NCBI RefSeq assembly: GCF_000685965.1
Contig: NZ_JMLE01000020.1
Span: forward strand, 28,525-92,524
Source: Arthrobacter sp. UNC362MFTsu5.1
GTDB lineage: Bacteria > Actinomycetota > Actinomycetes > Actinomycetales > Micrococcaceae
Length of the DNA stretch: 64,000 nucleotides
Direction of reading: 5' to 3'
Part shown: positions 1 to 8,137 of the stretch, in pieces
Layout: the number at the start of each line of letters is the position of its first letter
Position numbering within the stretch: the stretch's first letter is position 1
Translations under genes and position numbers: made by a program
Notes under the pieces: model-generated
The model's input: only the letters and a program-made list of their open reading frames with translations
Database searches by the model: none
Told to the model about the DNA's origin: nothing

Positions 1-951
1 GGTGATCTTCTCCCCCGCAACCGCGCGCCGGACTACGATGTCGCCGGACAGCTTGTCCAGGTCGTAGCAGTGCGTGGGCTGGCCGAGTTCCAGCATGACG
101 TAGTTGGAGATGTCCACGGGCAGCGAGATGGAGCGGATGCCGGCCAGCCTGAGGCGCGAGACCATCCACGGGGGCGTCGGCCTGGTGGCGTCGACGCCGC
201 GGACGGTGCGGGCCACGAAGCGGTCGCAGCCCGGCTTTCCGTAGATCGGAGCGTCGTCGTTGAGCTTCACGCCGTAGCCGCCGGCCAGTCCAGCCGGCGC
301 CTGCACCTTCGACGCCGGGTCCGTGAAGGACGTACCGGTGGCGTGGGCGTACTCGCGGGCCACGCCACGGATGGAGAACGCGTAGCCGCGGTCCGGCGTC
401 ACGTTGATTTCGGCGGCCTGGTCGTAGAGTCCCAGGAGTTCCATGGCGTCGGTCCCGATTTCCGGGTCCAGGCCGATCCGGGACAGCACCAGGATGCCGT
501 CGTGGTCCTCGCCGATGCCCAGCTCGCGGACGGAGGCGATCATGCCGGCGGACAGGTGGCCGTACGTCTTCCGCGCTGAGATGTGGAAGTCTCCGGGCAG
601 CACGGCGCCGGGAAGGGTGACCACTACTTTGTCGCCCTCCACGAAGTTGTGGGCGCCGCAGATGATGCCCTGGACACCGGAGGGGTCGATGCCCTTGCCG
701 GTGAGGGTCTGCTCCTGGCCCTCGGGGACCACGCGGACCTGGCACCAGTTGATGGTTTTGCCATTGGTCTGCGGTTCCTTGACCAGGCTCAGGACCTGGC
801 CCACCACAACGGGACCGCGGAGTGCGTCCGTGGGGCGGTGGACGGCCTCTTCTTCAAAACCGACCTTGACCAGTTCTGCCATAACGTCTTCGGCCGTTGC
901 TCCGGCCGGTACCTGCGCGAACTCACGCAGCCAGGAAAGTGGGATACGCAC
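1..951 (-). CDS. pheT: Phenylalanine-tRNA ligase beta subunit, partial (N-terminal part)
   Basis: Reading the minus strand from a GTG at 951 gives an open frame of 317 codons that runs off the window edge, so only the N-terminal third or more is present. It begins VRIPLSWLREF, typical of bacterial PheT. An EMAP-like tRNA-binding domain follows (about residues 40-150, with ICGAHNFVEGDKV and GHLSAGMIAS), then the start of the B3/B4 editing region (VDISNYVMLELGQPTHCYD). PheT pairs with PheS in the cytoplasmic (alpha-beta)2 enzyme that charges tRNA-Phe and clears mischarged Tyr. The start lies 2 bases after the pheS stop, so the two are surely co-transcribed. The GTG start is chosen for this spacing and the conserved N-terminus. 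Confidence 0.96.
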   Translation of the reverse strand, partial: MRIPLSWLREFAQVPAGATAEDVMAELVKVGFEEEAVHRPTDALRGPVVVGQVLSLVKEPQTNGKTINWCQVRVVPEGQEQTLTGKGIDPSGVQGIICGAHNFVEGDKVVVTLPGAVLPGDFHISARKTYGHLSAGMIASVRELGIGEDHDGILVLSRIGLDPEIGTDAMELLGLYDQAAEINVTPDRGYAFSIRGVAREYAHATGTSFTDPASKVQAPAGLAGGYGVKLNDDAPIYGKPGCDRFVARTVRGVDATRPTPPWMVSRLRLAGIRSISLPVDISNYVMLELGQPTHCYDLDKLSGDIVVRRAVAGEKIT

Positions 952-953
952 TG

Positions 954-2015
954 TTAGATCTCCATCCCGAAGTGCTCGCTGAAACGTACATCGCCTTCGA
1001 TCATGTCGCGCATGTCGCCCACCTCATTGCGGAACATGAGGGTGCGCTCGATGCCCATGCCGAAGGCAAAACCTGAATAGACGTCCGGATCGATGCCGGC
1101 TGCCCGGAGGACATTGGGGTTGACCATGCCGCAGCCGCCCCACTCGATCCAGCGCGGACCCCCCTTGGCGCCCGGGTGCCAGATGTCCAGCTCCGCGGAC
1201 GGCTCGGTGAACGGGAAGTAGTTGGGGCGCAGGCGGATCTGGGCCTCGTCGCCGAACATCTGGCGTGCGAAATGCTCCAGCGTGCCGCGGAGGTCCGCCA
1301 TGCTCAGCTTCTTGTCGATGGCCAGGCCCTCGAACTGATGGAACACGGGCGTGTGGGTGGCGTCCAGTTCATCGGTGCGGAACACCTTGCCCGGGCACAG
1401 CACGTAGATGGGCACTTCGCGCTCCAGCATGGAGCGGACCTGCACCGGCGAGGTGTGCGTGCGCATCAGCAGGTGGGCCTCGGGGGGCTCCACAAAGAAG
1501 GTGTCCTGCATTTCGCGGGCAGGGTGGTCCGGCTTGAAGTTCAAGGCATCAAAGTTGAACCACTCGGATTCGACCTCGGGGCCTTCGGCAATTTCCCAGC
1601 CCATGCCCACGAAGATGTCCGCCACACGGTCCTGCAGCGTGGAGAGCGGGTGGCGCGCACCGGCACGGCGGCGGCGCGGAGCGGCCGTGACGTCGACGGT
1701 CTCTTCGACGAGGATCCGCGCGTCGTTTTCAGCTTCGAGCTCGGCGGTGCGGTCCGCGAGCGCCTTGTTGACGCGTCCGCGGGAGGCGCCCATGAGTTTT
1801 CCGGCGGCGGCCTTCTGGTCCTTTGCCAGGCCGCCGATTTCGCGGTTGGCAAGGCTCAGCGGCGCCTTCTCGCCCGTGTGCGCCAGCCTCACGGCCTTGA
1901 GCTCGTCAAGGGTGGAGGCAGCGGCAATGGCGGCAACGGCGTGGTCTACGGCGGCAGTAATGGCGGCTTCATCCAGAGGGTTCGGGATGGCAGCGCCCGG
2001 CAAAGTTTCAGTCAT
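954..2015 (-). CDS. pheS: Phenylalanine-tRNA ligase alpha subunit
   Basis: 353 aa, the usual length for bacterial PheS. Residues 1 to about 105 form the charged N-terminal coiled-coil arm that contacts tRNA. The class II catalytic domain follows, with motif 2 around FHQFEGLAIDK and motif 3 in GFAFGMGIERTLMF near residue 320; GGCGMVNPNVL is also typical. The enzyme activates phenylalanine with ATP and transfers it to tRNA-Phe together with PheT, whose gene starts 2 bases downstream. The ATG at 2015 overlaps by ATGA with the stop of a short upstream reading frame, described separately, so translational coupling is possible. Confidence 0.98.
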   Translation of the reverse strand: MTETLPGAAIPNPLDEAAITAAVDHAVAAIAAASTLDELKAVRLAHTGEKAPLSLANREIGGLAKDQKAAAGKLMGASRGRVNKALADRTAELEAENDARILVEETVDVTAAPRRRRAGARHPLSTLQDRVADIFVGMGWEIAEGPEVESEWFNFDALNFKPDHPAREMQDTFFVEPPEAHLLMRTHTSPVQVRSMLEREVPIYVLCPGKVFRTDELDATHTPVFHQFEGLAIDKKLSMADLRGTLEHFARQMFGDEAQIRLRPNYFPFTEPSAELDIWHPGAKGGPRWIEWGGCGMVNPNVLRAAGIDPDVYSGFAFGMGIERTLMFRNEVGDMRDMIEGDVRFSEHFGMEI

Positions 2016-2164
2016 CTACTGTTCTTAGCTACGAGTCGGGTCTCGCCAGCGAGCTGTCCAGCTGCATTCGGGTCCACCGGCAGCGTGTCCGTCACTGGCT
2101 TGTCGTTCCGCACGGCCCTTTCGAGGAGCCGTATGAAGTGACAAAGGGCAGGGCTCGCCGGCAT
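2012..2164 (-). CDS. Possible short upstream ORF (leader peptide) of pheS
   Basis: A 50-codon frame from an ATG at 2164 ends in TGA overlapping the pheS ATG as ATGA. No good ribosome-binding site precedes the ATG. An internal GTG reading VRNDKPV has AAAGG about 4 bases upstream, and a further GTG would give a 27-aa peptide starting MTDTLPVDPN, curiously like the PheS N-terminus MTETLPG. Only one Phe codon is present, so classical Phe-codon attenuation is unlikely. It may be a coupling ORF or chance; no family is recognised. Confidence 0.25.
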   Translation of the reverse strand: MPASPALCHFIRLLERAVRNDKPVTDTLPVDPNAAGQLAGETRLVAKNSR

Positions 2165-2190
2165 TCGTCCGGCGGGCACTCTCCCCCAGT
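2016..2190 (-). promoter_or_regulatory. pheS leader region with inverted repeats
   Basis: Read as RNA on the minus strand, this stretch has a 6-bp perfect stem CGCCGG/CCGGCG with a 7-base loop. It also has a nested pair: outer GUCACU/AGUGAC around inner ACGGC/GCCGU. A TAGACT element near 2190 could be a -10 box. I see no T-box signature (no AGGGTGGNACCGCG), so the structure is of unknown type. It overlaps the short upstream reading frame at 2012-2164. The remaining bases up to 2318 show nothing else clear. Confidence 0.3.
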
Positions 2191-2318
2191 CTAGTTGAAC
2201 GCGCCACGCTGGACGCGCCAGAGCACGGACGTGACGCCCCCGCAGGCAGGTGGGCGGGACCCCGCAGGGACGCACAGCGGGAGGGACGGGGATTACCGCC
2301 TGCCGCTACCATGGCCTC

Positions 2319-2780
2319 ATGACCTCCGGACAGCGGCTTCGGCAGATCGCCAACCTGCTGAATGCAACGACGCTCCTGGGCCTGCTGCTGGCCAGGTGCG
2401 CCCGGACTGCTGTGCGCACCGGTCCGGGTGGCCTGCTGATCGCCACTGGGTACCGGTGGCGGCTCCCCTTCGCCCAGGCGTTCACGGTGGGCAACGTGGT
2501 GCTGTTCCGGGCGGAGGCGACGGAGGCGCTGTCCAACAAGGTTCTGCTGGGCCACGAGGAACGGCACAGCAGCCAGTATGCCTGGTGCCTGGGCCTGCCG
2601 TTCCTTCCCCTGTATTTCATCGCGGCCGGGTGGTCGCAGCTGCGGACGGGCAACCCGGGGTCCGCCAACGTTTTTGAACGCCTGGCCGGGCTGGAGGCCG
2701 GCGGCTACTACCCCCGGTCAGGCACACGCAGAAGCAAACGCCGCAAGGGCAACGCTGCTCCCGATGGAAATGAGGCTTGA
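2319..2780 (+). CDS. Putative membrane-associated HExxH (zincin-like) protein
   Basis: 153 aa, not a named family that I can fix. HEERH at residues 79-83 fits the HExxH zinc-protease motif. It is followed by a hydrophobic stretch LGLPFLPLYFIAAGW (91-105) and NVFERLAGLEAGGY (117-130), a layout seen in small bacterial proteins with an HExxH plus a downstream acidic residue in an N-F-E context. A second hydrophobic stretch lies at 17-25. The tail is basic (RRSKRRKG). The start is the ATG at 2319: TACCAT at 2307-2312 would be a -10 box only 6 bases upstream, suggesting a leaderless mRNA. The next gene starts one base after this stop, so they probably form an operon. Proteolytic activity is inferred from the motif only. 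Confidence 0.6.
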   Translation: MTSGQRLRQIANLLNATTLLGLLLARCARTAVRTGPGGLLIATGYRWRLPFAQAFTVGNVVLFRAEATEALSNKVLLGHEERHSSQYAWCLGLPFLPLYFIAAGWSQLRTGNPGSANVFERLAGLEAGGYYPRSGTRRSKRRKGNAAPDGNEA

Positions 2781-2781
2781 G

Positions 2782-3426
2782 ATGACCCACTTCGCCAGGA
2801 CCGTCACAGTAACCGGCTCCGGCACTGCCGAAGCTGTGCCCGACCTACTGAGCGTCTCCATCGGCGTGGAATGCCGCCGGGAGGACGTGGGCGCTGCGTA
2901 TGCGGCGGCAGGCAGGGCCGCGGCCGCGATTTCGGCGGTCCTGCGTGAGCACGGCGTACCGGACCCGGACATCAGCACCTCGGGCCTCAACGTCCGGGCG
3001 GACGTGGTGTGGAAAGAGGGCCAGGGCCAGACCGTGACGGGGTACGTTGCCTCAAGTGTCCTGGCCGTGCGGCTGCGGGATGTTCCCGGTTCCTCGGACG
3101 TCATCGCAGCGGCGGTGGCCGCAGGCGGCAACGATGTCAGGCTGAACGGACTGGAGCTGGGGTTCGCAGATCCGGCCGCAGTCACGGCGCAGGCACGCGA
3201 AGCCGCCTGGCAGGATGCCCTCGCCACGGCCACGCAGTTTGCCTCGCTGGCCGGCACGGAACTCGGACCGGTTGTTTCCGTCACCCAGCAGCCCGCGGCC
3301 TCGGCTCCGATTCCGGTGGCGAAGATGCAGCGGGCCATGGCCACAGACTCCGTAGGGATTGAGGCCGGGCAATCGAGCGTGTCGGCGACAGTGGGCGTCG
3401 TCTGGGAACTTCGCGACCACAGCTAG
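2782..3426 (+). CDS. SIMPL (DUF541) domain protein
   Basis: 214 aa. The N-terminus MTHFARTVTVTGSGTAEAVPDLLSVSIGV and later YVASSVLAVRLRDV and NDVRLNGLELGF match the SIMPL/DUF541 family, whose members form beta-rich oligomers and whose biochemical role is poorly defined. Many SIMPL proteins are secreted, but this one lacks an evident signal peptide, so a cytoplasmic place is inferred. ATG 2782 is preceded by GAGG at a 6-base spacing and lies one base after the stop of the HExxH gene, so translation is probably coupled. Confidence 0.85.
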   Translation: MTHFARTVTVTGSGTAEAVPDLLSVSIGVECRREDVGAAYAAAGRAAAAISAVLREHGVPDPDISTSGLNVRADVVWKEGQGQTVTGYVASSVLAVRLRDVPGSSDVIAAAVAAGGNDVRLNGLELGFADPAAVTAQAREAAWQDALATATQFASLAGTELGPVVSVTQQPAASAPIPVAKMQRAMATDSVGIEAGQSSVSATVGVVWELRDHS

Positions 3427-3490
3427 CGCAGCCGCCTGCGAGCGCCGCGGCAGGTGAGCGGACTGTGCCGGCTCAGTGGACAGTGCCGCT

Positions 3491-4141
3491 TTAGTGGACG
3501 GTGCCGGCGGACAGCTTGACGTCCGCCGTGGTGGCCAGGGCGGTACGGACGACGACGGCGAGCGCCTCCGCCATCACGGCTGCGGGCAGCGAGGGGGTAC
3601 CGCCGCCTTTGGGCACCTGCCTGGTCTCATACGGGACGTGGATGAATCCGCCCCGCGTTGCGGAGGCGCCCACTCCGGTGTTCAGCGAGTGCATCAGTGC
3701 ATAGAAAATGTGGTTGCAGACGTAGGTGCCGGCGCTTTGGGAAACCTCGGCGGGGATCCCGGCTGCCCGAAGTGCCCCCAGCGCCGCCTTCACGGGCAGT
3801 GAGCTGAAATAGGCTGCCGGGCCACCGGGGACCACTTCCTCGTCCACGGGGCGGTTTCCGGCATTGTCCGGGATACGGGCGTCGTCACAGTTGATGGCGA
3901 CCCGCTCCAGGGAAATCCGCGGCCGTCCGCCGGCCTGGCCTACGCAGATCACCAGCCCAGGGCTATGGCGCCGCAGGGCATCCTCCAGCACCGTGACGGA
4001 TTGCCCGAACACGCACGGCAGTTCAAGGGCAGCGACAGCATGGCCCTCGGCCCGCAGGATTTCCGAGGCGGCCGCCGCGGCGGTCCACGACGGGTTGGTG
4101 GTTTCGCCGCCGAACGGCTCGAACCCGGTCAGGAGAATCAT
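3491..4141 (-). CDS. pcp: Pyrrolidone-carboxylate peptidase (pyroglutamyl peptidase I)
   Basis: 216 aa, full length for family C15. It removes N-terminal pyroglutamate from peptides in the cytoplasm. The start MILLTGFEPFGGETTNPSW is the family hallmark. The catalytic triad is visible: Glu79 in SLERVAIN, Cys142 in AGTYVCNHIFY, and His168 in FIHVP. It is a single gene in minus orientation, divergent from the radical SAM gene at 4221 with about 80 bases between them. Confidence 0.97.
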   Translation of the reverse strand: MILLTGFEPFGGETTNPSWTAAAAASEILRAEGHAVAALELPCVFGQSVTVLEDALRRHSPGLVICVGQAGGRPRISLERVAINCDDARIPDNAGNRPVDEEVVPGGPAAYFSSLPVKAALGALRAAGIPAEVSQSAGTYVCNHIFYALMHSLNTGVGASATRGGFIHVPYETRQVPKGGGTPSLPAAVMAEALAVVVRTALATTADVKLSAGTVH

Positions 4142-4194
4142 GGGCCCAGCGTAGCAAGACCACCCGCACGGTTAACCAGGGACCTTGACTTCCA

Positions 4195-4212
4195 TTCGAA
4201 CATACCTTCGAA
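4195..4212. promoter_or_regulatory. LexA-like SOS box upstream of the radical SAM gene
   Basis: TTCGAACATACCTTCGAA is an 18-base imperfect palindrome. Its core CGAAC-ATAC-CTTCG differs from the actinobacterial LexA consensus CGAAC-N4-GTTCG at one half-site base. It ends 8 bases before the ATG at 4221. As I recall, the Mycobacterium tuberculosis homologue (Rv2578c, splB) is also a LexA target, which supports the call. Confidence 0.65.
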
Positions 4213-4220
4213 TAGTAACC

Positions 4221-5354
4221 ATGAGATGGGACGCACAAGCACTCCGGCCGGCGCCTGCGGGCAACAACGCGGGCAACAGCGCAGGCAACGCGTCAGCGGC
4301 CGCCCCAGCCGCTGACGCGTTGCTGCCGCTGGCCGGGCTTGTGCGTTCCGTCTCAACCCCCGAATTTGCCGGGGTCACTTTCCATGAGGTCACCGCCAAA
4401 TCGGTGCTCAACAAAGTGGCAGCCGGTTCGCGCATGCCCTTTGAATGGACCGTGAATCCCTACCGCGGCTGCAGCCATGCCTGCGTCTATTGCTTTGCCC
4501 GCAAAAGCCACACCTATCTGGACTTTGACGCCGGCCTGGATTTCGACAGCCAGGTTGTGGTCAAGATCAACGCGGCCGATGTCCTGCGGAAGGAACTTGC
4601 CAAGCCGTCCTGGGGTCATCACCACGTGGCCCTGGGCACCAACACCGATCCGTACCAGCGCGCCGAGGGGCGCTATCAGCTGATGCCCGGCATCATCCGC
4701 GCGCTGGCCGATTCGGGGACGCCGCTCTCCATCCTCACCAAGGGGACCCTGCTGGCCAGGGACATCCCGCTGCTGAAGCACGCCGCTGCCCAGGTGCCGG
4801 TCGGAATCGGTATTTCGCTGGCCATGACCGACGAACAGTTGTCGGAGGCCGTGGAGCCCGGAACGCCGGGTCCCAGGGCCCGGCTCAAGCTGGTCTCACG
4901 GCTGCGCGAAGCCGGCCTGCCGTGCGGCGTCATGGCCATGCCCATCCTGCCGTGGCTCTCCGACAGCGACGACGCCCTGGACTCACTCTTCGGTTCGCTC
5001 GCCGCGGCAGGCGCCACGGGTGTGACGGCCGGCGCCCTGTACCTCAAGCCGGGCACCCGCGAGTGGTTTATGCAATGGATCGCCGCCCGCCATCCCGAAC
5101 TGGCGGGCCGTTACCGCAGGCTGTACGGCACAGGATCCTACGCCTCCAAGGAGTACCGCGAATGGCTCGCGGGACGGATCCGCTACTTCAAGGCCCGGCA
5201 CGGCTTTTCCGGTTCGCACGGCTTCAGCCACCGCGACCTGGCCCAGGACGCCAGGGACGAAGAAGCACAGTATCCCGCCGGCAGCATCCCCGAAGCCCGT
5301 ACCGGGCCCGGCGCGAATTCCGGTGTGGAATCCGCACAGCCCACGCTTTTCTGA
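4221..5354 (+). CDS. Rv2578c-family radical SAM protein (SplB-like)
   Basis: 377 aa. The radical SAM cluster ligands are Cys84, Cys88 and Cys91 in YRGCSHACVYCFARKSH. The following region (DFDSQVVVKINAADVLRKEL, GTNTDPYQ, ILTKGTLLARDIPLL) matches the Rv2578c family, related to spore photoproduct lyase. The first 35 or so residues are a low-complexity Ala/Asn stretch. The reaction is unknown; a DNA-repair link is inferred from the LexA-like box just upstream and the SplB relationship. ATG 4221 was chosen because the upstream in-frame codons overlap that box. Confidence 0.85.
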   Translation: MRWDAQALRPAPAGNNAGNSAGNASAAAPAADALLPLAGLVRSVSTPEFAGVTFHEVTAKSVLNKVAAGSRMPFEWTVNPYRGCSHACVYCFARKSHTYLDFDAGLDFDSQVVVKINAADVLRKELAKPSWGHHHVALGTNTDPYQRAEGRYQLMPGIIRALADSGTPLSILTKGTLLARDIPLLKHAAAQVPVGIGISLAMTDEQLSEAVEPGTPGPRARLKLVSRLREAGLPCGVMAMPILPWLSDSDDALDSLFGSLAAAGATGVTAGALYLKPGTREWFMQWIAARHPELAGRYRRLYGTGSYASKEYREWLAGRIRYFKARHGFSGSHGFSHRDLAQDARDEEAQYPAGSIPEARTGPGANSGVESAQPTLF

Positions 5355-5386
5355 CCCGGCATTCCATCCCTGCGGGTTAAACGCTT

Positions 5387-5423
5387 CCGGCTCCGGTTCT
5401 GCCATGGGCAGGGCCGGAGCCGG
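5387..5423. terminator. Bidirectional hairpin terminator between convergent genes
   Basis: Left arm CCGGCTCCGG (5387-5396) pairs fully with right arm CCGGAGCCGG (5414-5423). The inner CTGCC/GGCAG adds a second stem. It lies between the convergent ends of the radical SAM gene and metQ. No strong U-tract is seen. Confidence 0.55.
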
Positions 5424-5479
5424 TGTGCGTGCCTGAGTGTCCGGGCCGGGGGCCGGAATGGCTGGCGGGCTGCTGCCGG

Positions 5480-6283
5480 TTAGCTGGCCGGGATGACCAG
5501 GCCCTTGAACTTCGTGTTGATGAAGTCCTTCATCTCCTGCGACGTCAGGATCTTGAAGAGCTTCTGCACGCGCGGGTCGTCCTTCATCTCTGCCTTGACC
5601 GCCAGGACGTTGTAGTACGCGCTGTCCTTGCCCTCCACGAGCAGCTGCTTGTCGGCGCTCAGCCCGGCGGGCAGGGCGAAGGCCAGCGTCACAATGGCGG
5701 CGTCCTTGTCATTGAGCGCCTGCGGAAGGCTGGCGTTCTCGATTTCGGTGAACGCCAGGTTCTTCGGGTTCGCCTTGACGTCCTTGAGCGTGATCGGGTT
5801 TTCGGTGACTTCAATGAGCCCCTTCGACGCCAGCAGCTTCAGCGCGCGGGACTCGTTGGTGGGATCGTTGGGGATCGCCACCGAGGCGCCGTCGGGAAGG
5901 GCCTCCAGGCTGGCGATGTCGTTGGAGTAAAGGGCCATCGGGGGCAGGTAGACCTTGCCGACGCTCACGAGGTTCTTGCCGGAAGCCTTGTTGTAGGTTT
6001 CCAGGAAGGTCGAATTCTGGAACAGGTTGGCGTCAATATCGCCGTCGCTTACAGCGGGGTTCGGCGTGTTGTAGTCGCTGAATTCCTTGTACTCCACCGT
6101 GAGGCCCTCCTTGGGGGCGAGCTCACGCTGGACATGCTTGAGCATGTCGCCGGCCGGCACGGCCAGGGCACCCACCTTGATGGTTTCGGCGGATCCGGCA
6201 GAGGTGCCGGCGCCGCAGGCAGACAGGGCGAGTATGGCGGCTACTCCGGTTGCGGCGGCTTTCAGGACGTGTGATCGGAACAT
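5480..6283 (-). CDS. metQ: D-methionine ABC transporter substrate-binding lipoprotein
   Basis: 267 aa. A lipoprotein signal ends in LSAC with the lipidated Cys at residue 23 (MFRSHVLKAAATGV...). The mature part matches the NLPA/MetQ family: IKVGALAVPAGDMLKHV, YNTPNPAVSDGDIDANLFQ, VAIPNDPTNESRALKLL, ALPQALNDKDAAIV. It captures methionine outside the membrane for MetI and MetN. The start at ATG 6283 has GAAAGAG upstream and gives a proper signal peptide; longer in-frame starts do not. It is last in the metN-metI-metQ operon, about 100 bases after metI. GNA1946-type specificity cannot be told from sequence alone. Confidence 0.95.
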   Translation of the reverse strand: MFRSHVLKAAATGVAAILALSACGAGTSAGSAETIKVGALAVPAGDMLKHVQRELAPKEGLTVEYKEFSDYNTPNPAVSDGDIDANLFQNSTFLETYNKASGKNLVSVGKVYLPPMALYSNDIASLEALPDGASVAIPNDPTNESRALKLLASKGLIEVTENPITLKDVKANPKNLAFTEIENASLPQALNDKDAAIVTLAFALPAGLSADKQLLVEGKDSAYYNVLAVKAEMKDDPRVQKLFKILTSQEMKDFINTKFKGLVIPAS

Positions 6284-6384
6284 TGGAACTCTTTCGCGGA
6301 ATGGATCATGAGGGGATGTTAAGTTGGGCGGGAAATGACGCAGGAGGGAGCACCGGCGCGTTCTTACGGCCGGATGACGAGCCG

Positions 6385-7086
6385 CTAGCGGTGTGAGAGG
6401 CGGCGTGCGGCGAAGTTGCCGAGGGACTGGAAGACCTGCACCAGCAGGATCAGCAGGATCACCACACCGAACATGTACTCGGGGCTGTAGCGCTGATAAC
6501 CGTAGCGGAACGCAACGTCGCCGAGCCCGCCGCCGCCCACGGCACCCACCATGGCGGAGTATCCGATCAATCCAACAACGGTGGTGGACAGCCCAAGCGC
6601 CAGGGCGGGAACGGCCTCGGCCACCATCACCCTGGTCAGGATGGTCCACCGGGTGGCGCCCAGCGATTCGGCGGCTTCGATCAGCCCCCGGGGAACTTCG
6701 CGGATGCCGATCTCCACGAGGCGGGCGAAGAACGGGATGCCGGCGATGGTGAGGGGCACGATCGCGGCTGTTGCGCCAATGAAGGAGCCCACCACCAGGC
6801 GGGTGAAGGGAATCAGCAGAATCATCAGGATGATGAACGGGATGGACCGGCCAATGTTCACTGCCACGTCCAGCAGGCGGTTGATGACCGTGCCGAGGAT
6901 CCTGCTGCCGAACGGCTTGGCGAGGAGTCCGCCGGGCTCGGTGGTCACGAGGAGGACACCGGCGGCCAGGCCGAACACCACCGTGAACAGCAGACTGAAG
7001 CCCACGGTGTAGAACGTCTCGCCGGTGCCCTTGAGAATCGTCTCGAACAGGTCGCGCCAGAAGTACGGGTCGTCGCGGTCAATCAT
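6385..7086 (-). CDS. metI: Methionine ABC transporter permease
   Basis: 233 aa with about five membrane segments. It carries the BPD permease signature in RGLIEAAESLGATRWTILTRVMVAEAVPAL (EAA loop that docks MetN). It forms the membrane channel of the methionine importer. Its ATG overlaps the metN stop (ATGA), so the two are translationally coupled. Confidence 0.96.
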   Translation of the reverse strand: MIDRDDPYFWRDLFETILKGTGETFYTVGFSLLFTVVFGLAAGVLLVTTEPGGLLAKPFGSRILGTVINRLLDVAVNIGRSIPFIILMILLIPFTRLVVGSFIGATAAIVPLTIAGIPFFARLVEIGIREVPRGLIEAAESLGATRWTILTRVMVAEAVPALALGLSTTVVGLIGYSAMVGAVGGGGLGDVAFRYGYQRYSPEYMFGVVILLILLVQVFQSLGNFAARRLSHR

Positions 7087-8063
7087 TTAACGACCTCCAC
7101 AAAGAGTCCCTGGGCCCGAAGATCGGCCACTGCGGCGGCAACCGCCGATGGTTCGCCCGGCAGTTCCAGCCGGGTGCGGCCGGTCTGCCGGCCATGGATG
7201 GTTTCCACGGCCGCGCCGAGGATCCCGACGTCGATGCCGTGCCGGCGGGCCAGCCGCGCAATGACCGGACTGTCGGAGGTGGCTCCGGTGAAGGTGATTT
7301 CGATGATGGTGTTGTCCGTTTCCGGTATGTCGCCGAGCGGGAAGAGCGCATGGCCCAGCAAGGACTTCTCGGTGGTCAGCAACTGCTCCACGGGCCCCTG
7401 TTCCAGGATCCTGCCCTCGCTCATGACGGCGGCGGCGTCGCAGATGCGTTTGACCACGTCCATTTCGTGCGTGATGAGCAGCACCGTGAGGCCCATGTCC
7501 TTGCTGAGCTGCCTGATGAGGTCCAGGATCTGGGTGGTGGTTTCGGGGTCCAGCGCGGATGTTGCCTCGTCGCTGAGCAGAACGGATGGCTTGGAAGCCA
7601 GCGCACGGGCAATCCCGACCCGCTGCTTTTGACCGCCGGACAGCTGCGCCGGATACGCGGCCGCTTTTCCGTGGAGGCCCACCCGCTCGAGGATCTCCAA
7701 GGCCTGTGACCGCCTCGCGGCGCGCCCCGCTCCGGTAATTTCGAGGGACAGCTCCACGTTGGCCTGCACTGTCCGGCTGCTGAGCAGGTTGAAGTGCTGG
7801 AAGATCATGCCGATGTTGTGCCGGGCGCTGCGCAGCCCGGCACCGGTCAGGGACGTGACGTCGCGGCCATCCACCACGATAGATCCCGAATCGGGGCGCT
7901 CCAGCGAATTGATGGTGCGGATCAGCGTGCTCTTGCCGGCACCGCTTTGCCCGACGACGCCGAAGATCTCACCGCGTCCGACTGCCAGCGAAACGTCGTC
8001 GAGCGCACGAACCGCCGTCTCACCGGAGCCGTAGCTCTTCGACACCCGTTCTACGGAAATCAT
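7083..8063 (-). CDS. metN: Methionine ABC transporter ATP-binding protein
   Basis: 326 aa. Walker A is GQSGAGKST (38-46), the signature is LSGGQKQRVGIARAL, Walker B is VLLSDEATSALDP, and the switch His is in LLITHEMDVV. Residues from about 250 form a C-terminal NIL (ACT-like) domain that in characterised MetN binds methionine and shuts transport down (transinhibition). It powers the importer made with MetI and MetQ. It is the first gene of the operon. Its leader holds two overlapping inverted repeats, listed separately. AGGGAG lies just upstream of the ATG. Confidence 0.97.
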   Translation of the reverse strand: MISVERVSKSYGSGETAVRALDDVSLAVGRGEIFGVVGQSGAGKSTLIRTINSLERPDSGSIVVDGRDVTSLTGAGLRSARHNIGMIFQHFNLLSSRTVQANVELSLEITGAGRAARRSQALEILERVGLHGKAAAYPAQLSGGQKQRVGIARALASKPSVLLSDEATSALDPETTTQILDLIRQLSKDMGLTVLLITHEMDVVKRICDAAAVMSEGRILEQGPVEQLLTTEKSLLGHALFPLGDIPETDNTIIEITFTGATSDSPVIARLARRHGIDVGILGAAVETIHGRQTGRTRLELPGEPSAVAAAVADLRAQGLFVEVVK

Positions 8064-8100
8064 GGGGCTCCCTGTGATGGCTCAAATCCTCGCGGAACGA

Positions 8101-8137
8101 TTGTCCGCAAAAGCGGGTGCGGACAACGTCCGCACCC
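8101..8137 (-). promoter_or_regulatory. Overlapping inverted repeats in the NUDIX-metN intergenic region
   Basis: GGGTGCGGAC (8115-8124) pairs perfectly with GTCCGCACCC (8128-8137) around AAC. A second pair, TTGTCCGC (8101-8108) and GCGGACAA (8119-8126), uses part of the same bases, so the two hairpins exclude each other. In the minus-strand RNA the 10-bp stem is followed by CGCTTTTGCGG. It could be the terminator of the NUDIX gene, an attenuator ahead of metN, or a repressor operator. No SAM riboswitch motif is seen. The rest of 8064-8221 shows nothing else. Confidence 0.5.

Noticed and set aside
2016..2190. T-box riboswitch ahead of pheS
   Set aside because: No conserved T-box sequence or terminator/antiterminator layout could be found by eye.
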